A stretch of DNA of 64,000 nt from Endomicrobiales bacterium (GTDB lineage: Bacteria > Elusimicrobiota > Endomicrobiia > Endomicrobiales > JAFGGC01), in assembly GCA_016930715.1 (NCBI GenBank), contig JAFGGC010000027.1, forward strand, positions 1 through 64,000, read 5' to 3'. Position 1 is the first letter of the stretch. Each line of letters begins with the position of its first letter. The position numbers and the translations under genes were made by a program. The notes below the pieces were generated by a model, which worked only from the letters and a program-made list of their open reading frames with translations, made no database searches and was not told the origin of the DNA. Positions 28,002-36,456 of the stretch are shown piece by piece.

Positions 28002-28004
28002 CCG

Positions 28005-29621
28005 ATGATTAAAGTGCTGCTGGTGGATGATTCGACGTTCATGCGGAAAACCATCCGCCAGATGCTTTCATACGATCCCGAGATAGAAATAGTCGGCGAA
28101 GCCGGCGACGGAAGGGACGCCGTTGACAAGGTGTTGAACCTCAAACCCGATGTGGTCACGATGGACCTCATTATGCCCGGTGTTGACGGTCTGTGGGCTC
28201 TTGAGGAAATAATGAAGCAAAAGCCCACACCGGTCATAGTGGTAAGCTCCATCGGCATAAAGCCTTCCGAGATCGTCAGCGAAGCGTTTGCCCTGGGTGT
28301 TGTTGACGTTATAACAAAGCCCGACAATCCCCAGGCGATAGGGGCCATACAAAAGGACTTCGTTGAAAAAATAAGAGCCGCTTCAAAGATAAACAGATTC
28401 CGCCTGCTTGAATACAAGACCACGCACGTAAAGGAAAAAACGTCCTCCAACGTTGTCGCCCACCAGGCGGTAATAATCGCCACGTCGGCAGGCGGGCCAA
28501 CGTCGCTTTATGAGGTAATACCGAGATTTTCTAAGAATTTCTTCGGTTCGGTGCTGGTTGCGCAGCATATGCCCTTTCAATTCATGAATTCTTTTGTTGA
28601 ACACATACAAAAAATGACTCCGTTGGACGTGAAGATAGCGACCAAGGGCGATATCCTGTATTCCAAGAGAATATTGTTTTCTCCCACGAATTCCACTCTG
28701 GAAGTGAACCGGACGAAAAAGGGGTGCGTTGTAAACATCGTTGACCTCAAGACAAGGCTGCAGCCGGACATAAATTACGTAATAGCGTCCTGCGCGGAAG
28801 CGTTCAGGTCGGGCGCCATTCTGGTTGTGCTTTCCGGACTCGGAAACGACAGCGTCAAGGGCGCGGAGATGATTAAGAAGTACGGGGGTAAAGTGATAGT
28901 GGAAGACGAATCAACTGCAAGCGTGTATTCCGGTATGCCCTCAAACGTCGTGAAATCGGGTTTCTACGATGTTTTGTGCCCCTCATACAACATAGCCGAA
29001 GCAGTTGAGAGCTTTTTAGCCAACAAGAACTACACGACCAATACCAAGCGTTTTATGGTAAAAGGCGCCATATTGAAAAATGCAGTGCAGTACATAAGCA
29101 GCAAGTACTCGAACGCCAGATGTGAAAAAATACTCTATTCTCTCTCGGAAAACAGCAAAAAAGTAATCGGAGACAATATAAGGCAGTACAATTATTATCA
29201 GGGCGAGATTTATTATGAGCTTTATTCGAAGATCGAAGAGGAAATCGAAAAGGAGAATCCGCATATACTTGAGGAGCTCGGCGCTGAAAACGTGAGGGAA
29301 TGCATAGATATTTACAGGGCGGTCTTGTCGGTAACAAGCGTTTACGATCTTTTGAGTTTTATTCAGGCATTACAGAAAATAGTGTTTCCCGGCCTCTCGG
29401 GAGAAAAATTTGAAGTACAGGAGAATACGAAAAGCGTCGTGTTCACGCTGCGCAGCATAGGGTTCACGGAAGAAAACATAGGTAAGATTGCCGTCAAGGT
29501 AACCAAAGGCTGGATGCAATACTTGTTCAAATACATCCAGATAAAACTTGCGGAGTCTTCCTGCGACGTCGGTAAGGATGAAAAAGGCCTGTATTTGAAA
29601 TGTTCGGCTAAATGGTCTTGA
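28005..29621 (+). CDS. cheB: CheB methylesterase with an extra C-terminal domain
   Basis: 538 residues, about 190 longer than usual CheB. The receiver (1-120; VTMDLIMPGVDG, ITKPDNP) and methylesterase (about 155-340) are intact: catalytic Ser in IIATSAGGPTSL, His in VAQHMPFQF, Asp region in LSGLGNDSVKGAE. Residues about 352-538 form a further domain starting MVKGAILKNAVQYISSKYS and ending in a cysteine-containing KGLYLKCSAKW. That pattern recalls DUF2378/HNOB-like domains (TIGR02265) found in myxobacteria, but the match is by eye. The domain could sense a ligand and gate CheB. Confidence 0.9.
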   Translation: MIKVLLVDDSTFMRKTIRQMLSYDPEIEIVGEAGDGRDAVDKVLNLKPDVVTMDLIMPGVDGLWALEEIMKQKPTPVIVVSSIGIKPSEIVSEAFALGVVDVITKPDNPQAIGAIQKDFVEKIRAASKINRFRLLEYKTTHVKEKTSSNVVAHQAVIIATSAGGPTSLYEVIPRFSKNFFGSVLVAQHMPFQFMNSFVEHIQKMTPLDVKIATKGDILYSKRILFSPTNSTLEVNRTKKGCVVNIVDLKTRLQPDINYVIASCAEAFRSGAILVVLSGLGNDSVKGAEMIKKYGGKVIVEDESTASVYSGMPSNVVKSGFYDVLCPSYNIAEAVESFLANKNYTTNTKRFMVKGAILKNAVQYISSKYSNARCEKILYSLSENSKKVIGDNIRQYNYYQGEIYYELYSKIEEEIEKENPHILEELGAENVRECIDIYRAVLSVTSVYDLLSFIQALQKIVFPGLSGEKFEVQENTKSVVFTLRSIGFTEENIGKIAVKVTKGWMQYLFKYIQIKLAESSCDVGKDEKGLYLKCSAKWS

Positions 29622-29636
29622 GTTTTTAGGTGATTC

Positions 29637-31316
29637 ATGGACGAAATGGACCTGTCGCAATTTAGAGAAGTTTTTGTTTCAGAGGCGAAGGAGCATCTTG
29701 TTTCGCTCAACGCTGCCCTTGTGGAACTTGAGAAAAAACCCTCCAATAAAGATGTCTTGAGCGATATTTTCAGGGTTGCCCATACGCTGAAAGGGATGTC
29801 CGCCACCATGGGTTACGAAAAGGTGACGAACCTCACGCATGTTATGGAGGACGTGCTTGATAAACTGCGCAAAAGCGAAGTCCAGGCAAAAGGAAACGTG
29901 GTCGATGTCATATTTGAATGTTTTGACAAGCTTGAAAGCCTGATAACGGAGATAGAAACCGGCGTTGAATCAAAAATCGACATAGACGGGATTGTCCACA
30001 GACTGCAGGATCTTATCGAAGGAAAAGAGGAAAAAAAAAGTCCCGGACAAAAGACTAAGGAGCCCGAAGCCCCTGCCGTGAAGGAAGCCCGGGATCAGGA
30101 AGACGCGGCCCAACAGGCGGGTCAACAGCCAGCGGAGCAGGAAGCCGCTGCAGGGACAAAAAAGGCAAAAACAAGTATTAGGATAAATATCTCTCATCTT
30201 GACACCATGATGAATTTAGTAGGCGAGATGGTCATCAGCAAATCGCAGCTTGAACAGATAGCGGCGGAGAACCAAATTGTCGCGCTGAAGCAGACGCTTC
30301 AGCAGCTTGACAGAATAGCGGTCGATCTTCAGGAAGCTGTCCTGAAAACAAGGATGGTGCCGTTGTCCCAGATATTTGACAGGTATCCAAGAATGATGAG
30401 AGACCTTGCTCTGAAACTTGGCAAGGAGGTCGATTTCGAGATATTCGGAGCCGATATAGAGATCGACAGGATGCTGATGGAGGAAATAAACGAACCACTG
30501 GTCCATCTGCTGAGAAACGCGGTCGATCACGGCATTGAGGCTCCGGATGTGCGCGCCGCCGTCGGAAAAGAGAGAAAAGCGCATATTGAATTGAGCGCGA
30601 GAAGAGAGAGGGGATATATAGCGATTCAGGTCAAAGACGATGGTAAGGGTATGGACCCTCAGGTTGTAAAAGAAAAGGCCGTGCAAAAAGGCATAGTCAG
30701 CGAAGAAGACGCCAAGACCATGCCGGACGACGAGATTTTTCTACTGATATGCGATCCGAGGTTCTCGACCGCGGAGACGATAACGGATATTTCGGGTCGC
30801 GGCGTGGGGATGGATGTCGTCAAAACCTCACTGGAATCGTTCAACGGGCGCCTGTCCATCGATTCTATTTCGGGGAAAGGTTCAACCTTCACGGTGAACC
30901 TTCCCTTAAGCATTGCCATTATTTCCGCCCTTCTTGTCAGGGTGCAGGACGAAACATACGCGATACCGCTGAACAATATTACTGAAGTCGTGCCGTTTTT
31001 AAGGCAGAACCTGAAGAGTATAGAGAAAAAGGAAGTTATTATATTAAGAAACGAGGTGTTGCCTCTCATATGGCTTGAGAAAGCGCTGGGTGTCACTAAA
31101 GAAAAGGATTATACCGAAAAGGACAACAAATACGTGTTAAGAGTGGAATCTGGAAATAAGGCGGTAGGGCTTGTTGCGGATAATTTTATAGGCAGGAAAG
31201 AAATTGTCATTAAATCCCTGTCCGGGATAATGAAAAGGGCCAGGGGGCTTTCGGGCGCGACGATCCTTGGAGACGGATCGGTTGTACTTATACTGGACGT
31301 TAATAATATAGTATAA
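29637..31316 (+). CDS. cheA: CheA chemotaxis histidine kinase
   Basis: 559 residues, shorter than typical because the CheY-binding P2 domain is missing. The HPt domain carries the phosphorylated His49 in RVAHTLKGMSATMG. A Pro/Ala/Gln-rich linker (about 130-180) leads to the dimerisation helices, the ATPase domain (LLRNAVDHGIEAP, VKDDGKGMD, DISGRGVGMDVV) and the CheW-like regulatory domain to the end. It autophosphorylates and passes phosphate to CheY, CheB and probably the other receivers here. Confidence 0.95.
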   Translation: MDEMDLSQFREVFVSEAKEHLVSLNAALVELEKKPSNKDVLSDIFRVAHTLKGMSATMGYEKVTNLTHVMEDVLDKLRKSEVQAKGNVVDVIFECFDKLESLITEIETGVESKIDIDGIVHRLQDLIEGKEEKKSPGQKTKEPEAPAVKEARDQEDAAQQAGQQPAEQEAAAGTKKAKTSIRINISHLDTMMNLVGEMVISKSQLEQIAAENQIVALKQTLQQLDRIAVDLQEAVLKTRMVPLSQIFDRYPRMMRDLALKLGKEVDFEIFGADIEIDRMLMEEINEPLVHLLRNAVDHGIEAPDVRAAVGKERKAHIELSARRERGYIAIQVKDDGKGMDPQVVKEKAVQKGIVSEEDAKTMPDDEIFLLICDPRFSTAETITDISGRGVGMDVVKTSLESFNGRLSIDSISGKGSTFTVNLPLSIAIISALLVRVQDETYAIPLNNITEVVPFLRQNLKSIEKKEVIILRNEVLPLIWLEKALGVTKEKDYTEKDNKYVLRVESGNKAVGLVADNFIGRKEIVIKSLSGIMKRARGLSGATILGDGSVVLILDVNNIV

Positions 31317-31327
31317 AGGTAACGGTC

Positions 31328-32080
31328 ATGATAAAAAAAGTGATGCTCGTGGATGATGACGAAGGCGTTTTAGCGCTTCTATCCGCGACCCTGGAAAGGG
31401 AAGGAATACTGACATATTGCACCGACGGAGCGCAAAAAGCTCTGAAAAAACTATCCGAGGAATTTTTTCCCGTGGTTATAACCGATATAATGATGCCCGA
31501 CATGGACGGGCTTGAACTTTTGGAAAAGATAAAAGAGATAAGCTCCGACACGCAGGTGATAATGATAACGGCGTATGCCACTCTTGATTCCGCCATAACG
31601 GCGTTAAAAAGGTCCGCGGCAAGCTACATAAAAAAGCCTTTTGACCCGGACGAGCTTGTGTCGCAGACAAATGCCGCTTTCGATAAATACGGGTTGCTTG
31701 AAGAAAACAAGAAAATGATAGAGGAGTTGAGGTACGCCAAGGAATACAACGAAGAGATAATAGACCACCTCGTGTACACGCTGCTTGTCATCGATGAAAA
31801 CGGAAATATCACGAAAATGAACCGTGCAATGGAGGATTTGCTGGGATACACCCAGAAAGAATTGGCGGGCAAACCCGCGGATATCATATTCTCAAAGGAT
31901 TTCAAGGACAGGAAATGGAATGAGCTGGGAAATGTAAAGAAGCTGATGAATTTTCCGGTGACGTTTCTGTCAAAAGAAGGAAGGCCTATAGAAGTTCTTT
32001 TTACGGGGACGCTCATGAAAAGCAAAGAAGGCAAAATACTGGGATTGATAGGCACAACAAAGAGTCAAAAAGAAGGTTGA
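31328..32080 (+). CDS. Response regulator with PAS output domain
   Basis: 250 residues. The receiver (1-120) has VDDDEGVLALL, the acceptor aspartate in VITDIMMPDMDGLEL and KKPFDPDEL. A coiled linker leads to a PAS domain (about 140-245; LLVIDENGNITKMNRAMEDL, GYTQKELAGKPADIIF). There is no kinase or DNA-binding output, so it probably signals by protein contact. Its stop overlaps the start region of the FtsA-like gene. Confidence 0.9.
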   Translation: MIKKVMLVDDDEGVLALLSATLEREGILTYCTDGAQKALKKLSEEFFPVVITDIMMPDMDGLELLEKIKEISSDTQVIMITAYATLDSAITALKRSAASYIKKPFDPDELVSQTNAAFDKYGLLEENKKMIEELRYAKEYNEEIIDHLVYTLLVIDENGNITKMNRAMEDLLGYTQKELAGKPADIIFSKDFKDRKWNELGNVKKLMNFPVTFLSKEGRPIEVLFTGTLMKSKEGKILGLIGTTKSQKEG

Positions 32081-32082
32081 TA

Positions 32083-34308
32083 ATGGAAGATTTTGTTTTT
32101 TCATTGGATATCGGAACGCGCAAGATCGGCGCGTTCATTACCAGGTATGCGGAAAAAAGACTGGAGGTTGTCGCCTACAGGATAGTGGAGCACGAAACAA
32201 GGGCCGTCCGTTCCGGGCAGATTCATGATGTTGAAAAGGTGGCGGAAATAGTCAGCGGCATAAAAACGGATCTTGAGCGGCAGACAGGTTTGGCGCTCAA
32301 TAAAGTCTCTACAGCCATAGCGGGCCGCAATCTCAGATGCATAAAAGCTTCAGGAGAATTAAGCTTTGACGCAACGAAAGAAATAAGCACAGGCGATATA
32401 AGAACGGTCGAGTTATCCGCGATACAGAATGCCACAACGATGTCTGACAGCGATATTGACGATTGTCTTTTCGTGGGTTATTCCGTGGCAGGTTACCGTA
32501 TAGACGGGGAGGGCATTTCCGCTCCGGTCGGACACTATGCGGGAAAAATCAGCGCTGATGTCGTAGCGACTTTTCTGCCTAAAAATGTCCTGGAAAGCCT
32601 GTTCGCCGTATCAAGAAAAACCGGACTCGAGATAACGTATATAACGCTTGAGCCCATGGCCGCCGCCGAGGCGATCCTTCCGGCCGAGATAAGAAGTTTT
32701 TCGACGGTGCTCATAGACATAGGTGCCGGGACGTCGGACATGGCGCTGGTGTCGAAAAACGCGATACAGGATTTCGGAATGATACCGTTTGCCGGAGACT
32801 GCATAACGGAATCCATATGTTCTGAGTTCCTGGTGGATTTCAACGAGGGAGAAAGAATAAAGCGCGAACTCGGAGGAAAGGTTGCCGTGCCGCCGGGCTG
32901 TTCTGAGGAATGCATATCCTTTAAAACTGTCAAATTCAAGGACATTTTTTTAAGGGAAAAAGAATGCGACGTAAATCATATAATCGAAAAAATCGCGCCT
33001 TCCATACGGGAGATGTGCGAGAAGATAACGTGCGAAATAAGAAAAATGACCGATGCCAGGGCGTTTATCAGGAATTTTGCCATTGTGCTCGTCGGAGGAG
33101 GGAGTCTTACTCCGGAGCTTGATAAAATGCTTGCGGAAACATTGGGGATACCGGTTGACAGGATAGGCATAAGAACGCCGTCAATGGTCGACGCGTTTAA
33201 ATTGAACAGGGAAAGATTCGGCTTGCCAGAGGTTTCCGGCGGCATTGATGTTTTCGGACCGCAAACGGCGGTGCTTTTTGGAACGGCGCTCTTATCGCAC
33301 AATTCTCATTCTCTGGTCCTAATGCATGTTTCTGTAAACGGAAAGAGGATGGAGCTTTTTAATTTGAGCGGTTCGGAACAGACGGTATTGTCCGCGCTGA
33401 TAACCGCGGGCGTACCGAAGAAGAGTATATATGGCAAAGTGGGTCTCGCGAAGATTTTCAATCTGAACGGCCAGTTGAAGACCGTTAAGGGCGGGATGCC
33501 GCGCGCTGCCAAGGTGACCGTGAATGGCGAAGAAAAAAGCCTGACGGCTCCGCTGAAAGAAGGCGACTGCATAGTTTTTGCTCCGGCTTCGGACGGGAAA
33601 GACGCGTCGGTCAAGGTAAAAGACCTGCTGGTGGAAAGGCCCGGTATGATTTTTAACGGGATCGAGGTGTCCGTGCCGGCGGTATGCAGTGTCAATGGGG
33701 AGATTTGCGGACCCGAAACGGAGATAACGGATAACGCTACGGTGAATATCGACTTTAATGCCTCGCTTAAAGGCCTTCTTGCCGAGCACGAAATCATACC
33801 GGAAAAACTAATCGAAAAAAAGATAGAAGTGGATGTAATGGGAAGAAAGATCGAAAAAAATCTGAATAATTACTGCCTGAACCATAACGGCCGGACATTG
33901 AATAGTTTCGAAGAGGCAGATTACGTGATACTCAAGCCCGGGGATAACGTTGAATTCAAGGTCAAGGATTCAGGTGTCAAAACCGGTGATTTCATACAAA
34001 TCCCTCCGCAGGGGAGAAGTCTTAAGGTAAAGATAAATGCGGAAGAGTTTGTTTTTCCCGGCGGTATGGGCAAGATTCTGCTCAACGGCAGGGAAGTCGA
34101 CGAGAACGAACAGGTAAATGACGGGGATATTATAAGGGTTTGGCCAGGAAGAGATGCCGAGGCGGTTCTGGTTGATATCTTTCGCTATATCTCGGTAGAT
34201 CCCAAGGACACTGCTGGCAGGAGGATCAAACTCTTTGTTAACCAGGAAGAAGCGAATTTCACCACCCCTTTGACGCAGGATGCGGACGTGAAGGTCGTTT
34301 TTGAATAA
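32083..34308 (+). CDS. Enlarged FtsA-like (actin-fold) ATPase
   Basis: ATG 32083, with AGAAGG at 32071-32076, is preferred to a TTG at 32077; the product is 741 residues. The actin fold is clear: SLDIGTRKIGAFIT (phosphate 1), LIDIGAGTSDMALV (phosphate 2), VLVGGGSLTPELDKML (adenosine) and an FtsA-type 1C region. The second half (about 410-741) is a beta-rich extension with repeated short units such as ILLNGREVDENEQVNDGDII, absent from normal FtsA (about 420 residues). The FtsA-like C-terminal membrane helix is missing. Its place inside a che operon suggests a role in positioning or building the machine, not division; that is inference. Confidence 0.82.
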   Translation: MEDFVFSLDIGTRKIGAFITRYAEKRLEVVAYRIVEHETRAVRSGQIHDVEKVAEIVSGIKTDLERQTGLALNKVSTAIAGRNLRCIKASGELSFDATKEISTGDIRTVELSAIQNATTMSDSDIDDCLFVGYSVAGYRIDGEGISAPVGHYAGKISADVVATFLPKNVLESLFAVSRKTGLEITYITLEPMAAAEAILPAEIRSFSTVLIDIGAGTSDMALVSKNAIQDFGMIPFAGDCITESICSEFLVDFNEGERIKRELGGKVAVPPGCSEECISFKTVKFKDIFLREKECDVNHIIEKIAPSIREMCEKITCEIRKMTDARAFIRNFAIVLVGGGSLTPELDKMLAETLGIPVDRIGIRTPSMVDAFKLNRERFGLPEVSGGIDVFGPQTAVLFGTALLSHNSHSLVLMHVSVNGKRMELFNLSGSEQTVLSALITAGVPKKSIYGKVGLAKIFNLNGQLKTVKGGMPRAAKVTVNGEEKSLTAPLKEGDCIVFAPASDGKDASVKVKDLLVERPGMIFNGIEVSVPAVCSVNGEICGPETEITDNATVNIDFNASLKGLLAEHEIIPEKLIEKKIEVDVMGRKIEKNLNNYCLNHNGRTLNSFEEADYVILKPGDNVEFKVKDSGVKTGDFIQIPPQGRSLKVKINAEEFVFPGGMGKILLNGREVDENEQVNDGDIIRVWPGRDAEAVLVDIFRYISVDPKDTAGRRIKLFVNQEEANFTTPLTQDADVKVVFE

Positions 34309-34330
34309 AGATTGTTAGAGGTAGGTTTTT

Positions 34331-34939
34331 ATGAACCATGAATTTTCAGCGATAGAACTTGATGCGATACAGGAAATATGCAACATTGCATCGGGTAACG
34401 CCGCCGGCGCTCTTTCTCAGGTATTGAACAAGAGGATAAACATGAAGGTCCCTGAGATAAAGATAGTGCCCGTAGAGCTTGCAACCGAGATAATGGGAGA
34501 ATCCGGTGCCATTGTTGCCGGCGTATATTCAAGGTTAATAGGTGATTTTAACGGCGGGTTGCTTCTGACGTTTCCGCGGGAAGACGTGATATTGCTCGTT
34601 GATAAGCTTGTCGGCAGTCCTTCAAAAACGCATACCTTAAGCGAACTTGATGTTTCCGCGATATCTGAAGTCGGGAACATAATATGTGCGTCTTTTGTCG
34701 GTGCAATATCAAAGATAATCAACAAGACTGTTTTTATATCCGTGCCGAAACTTGCGTTTGACATGCTTGGCGCGATAGTTGATTTCATTTTAATAGAGCT
34801 TGCGGAAAATGCCGAGCAGGCCCTGATAATGAAGATACAATTTGAGGATGTTCCGAAAACTATCTCGGGGCACTTTTTCATACTGCCAAATCCGGGGTCT
34901 CTTGAGATGCTCTTGAACAGCATAAAATGCAGGCACTAA
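34331..34939 (+). CDS. cheC: CheC-family CheY-P phosphatase, copy 1
   Basis: 202 residues. Both phosphatase sites are intact, each following D/S-x3-E-x2-N-x22-P. The first is D11, E15, N18, P41 (LDAIQEICNIA...VPEIK); the second is in SAISEVGNIICA. CheC proteins hydrolyse CheY-P, bind CheD, and belong to the same fold family as the FliM/FliY middle domain. No ATPase or scaffold domain is attached. Confidence 0.93.
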   Translation: MNHEFSAIELDAIQEICNIASGNAAGALSQVLNKRINMKVPEIKIVPVELATEIMGESGAIVAGVYSRLIGDFNGGLLLTFPREDVILLVDKLVGSPSKTHTLSELDVSAISEVGNIICASFVGAISKIINKTVFISVPKLAFDMLGAIVDFILIELAENAEQALIMKIQFEDVPKTISGHFFILPNPGSLEMLLNSIKCRH

Positions 34940-34964
34940 AAAAGAATGGAAAAAGGAATGGGAT

Positions 34965-35570
34965 ATGAAAGAAGACATTAAGACTGATGCATTGCTGGAA
35001 GTCCTTAACATAGGTGCGGGGCAGTCAGCCACGGCTTTGTCAGAAATACTCAGACAAAAAGTCTTGATAAACGTTCCTGACTTGAAGTTTCTGCCTATTG
35101 ATAAAGTGACGGAGAGCCTGGGCGGTGCCGAGCAGAAAATAGTCGGCATTTATTTTCAAATAAACGGCGATATTACCGGCAAGATGCTCCTGTTGTTCGA
35201 CCAGAAGACCGGGCATATGCTTGCGGAGATACTGACGGGCGATAAAACAAAGAGAGAAGGGAAGCTATCCGATATCGATATGTCGGCGATGATGGAGATG
35301 GCCAACATAATAGCGAATTCATGCCTGAATGGCCTAGCCGGGCTACTGGATATGAGGCTTATGCCGTCAATTCCGTATTATGCCGAAGATGAGCTGGGGG
35401 CGGTGATTGATTTTTTACTGATCGAAATGGCAATAGTGAGCGAGCTGGCAATGCTGGTCAACACAGAAATGTCGACGGAAAAAGGAAATATAAAGGGAAG
35501 CTTGCTCGTTTTTCCGGATGATACGTTTATGAATAAGATTTTCGAAAGGCTGGAACTACAAAAAACATGA
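34965..35570 (+). CDS. cheC: CheC-family protein, copy 2
   Basis: 201 residues, paralogous to the gene just upstream. It too has both sites: D8-x3-E12-x2-N15 (DALLEVLNIGAGQ) and S-x3-E-x2-N in SAMMEMANIIANS, each with the proline 23 residues after the Asn. The double set is unusual. One copy could be the CheD-linked phosphatase and the other the docking site for CheY-P on a FliG-like rotor. It overlaps cheD by 4 bp. Confidence 0.9.
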   Translation: MKEDIKTDALLEVLNIGAGQSATALSEILRQKVLINVPDLKFLPIDKVTESLGGAEQKIVGIYFQINGDITGKMLLLFDQKTGHMLAEILTGDKTKREGKLSDIDMSAMMEMANIIANSCLNGLAGLLDMRLMPSIPYYAEDELGAVIDFLLIEMAIVSELAMLVNTEMSTEKGNIKGSLLVFPDDTFMNKIFERLELQKT

Positions 35571-36064
35571 CAGAAACAAAATCTCAGAGAATCAGCATTA
35601 ACATTGCGGAGTTTGCCATAGCGAAGCATTCGGAAATAATCGAGACACAGAGCCTGGGCTCTTGCGTGGGCGTGGCGCTTTATGATAGAACCACGAAGAT
35701 GGGGGGGCTTGCTCATATAATGTTGCCCGATTCAAAAAAAGTGATGGTAGGAGGCAAACCCGGCAAATACGCAGACGTGGCTATAAAGCTTATGGTTGAC
35801 AAGCTGCAGGAGGCCGGAGTGAATAAGATGAACCTGACCGCGAAGATAGCGGGTGGCGCTTGCATGTTCTCGGGAGCGGGCATTAGCGATTTTATGAATA
35901 TAGGACTGAGAAACGTGAACGCTATTAAGCAAATATTGAGCGAGATGAAGATTCCGTTGGTTGCGGAAGACTGCGGCGCCAATCATGGGAGGACGGTGGA
36001 ATTCAATCTGGACAGCGGAAAAATGACAGTCAAATCTTCCATGGCGTCAACAAAAGAGATATAA
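35567..36064 (+). CDS. cheD: CheD receptor deamidase
   Basis: 165 residues. The catalytic triad of the family can be placed: Thr and Cys in ETQSLGSCVGVALYD (six residues apart) and His 17 after the Cys in GGLAHIMLP, matching the spacing known for Thermotoga CheD. It deamidates receptor glutamines and binds CheC. Near the C-terminus, NHGRTVEFNLDSGKMTVKS is a family motif. Confidence 0.94.
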   Translation: MTETKSQRISINIAEFAIAKHSEIIETQSLGSCVGVALYDRTTKMGGLAHIMLPDSKKVMVGGKPGKYADVAIKLMVDKLQEAGVNKMNLTAKIAGGACMFSGAGISDFMNIGLRNVNAIKQILSEMKIPLVAEDCGANHGRTVEFNLDSGKMTVKSSMASTKEI

Positions 36065-36077
36065 TTGGGATTAAGCT

Positions 36078-36440
36078 ATGGCAAAAGTACTGATAGCCGA
36101 TGATTCGGACATGATGAGAAAAGTCGCCAAGATGAGCATTGAAAAAGGCGGCCATCAGGTTATCGAGGCATCCAATGGGAAACAGGCGGTTGAAATCGCT
36201 ACCGCTGAAATGCCTCAGGTTATACTTCTTGACGCCGAGATGCCGGAAATGGACGGTTGGGAAGCCGCCAAAACCATCAAAGCTAATGAAAAAACCAAGA
36301 ATATACCGATACTCATATGTACCGGGCATGATTTGACCGGGGAAGAAGACCAGTTAAAAGAAGCCGGTATAGGCGATGCGATATCCAAGCCCTATAATCC
36401 GGCTCAAATGCTGGAAAAGATAAATAAAGTCCTGGGATGA
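36078..36440 (+). CDS. cheY: CheY-like response regulator, copy 2
   Basis: 120 residues, receiver only. The acidic pair IADDSDMMRK, acceptor aspartate in ILLDAEMPEMDGWEA, and lysine in AISKPYNPAQM are present. It is the second single-domain CheY in the operon, next to cheC-cheC-cheD, so the two CheYs may serve different outputs. Confidence 0.92.
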   Translation: MAKVLIADDSDMMRKVAKMSIEKGGHQVIEASNGKQAVEIATAEMPQVILLDAEMPEMDGWEAAKTIKANEKTKNIPILICTGHDLTGEEDQLKEAGIGDAISKPYNPAQMLEKINKVLG

Positions 36441-36456
36441 AGAGAGGTGTTCTTTT

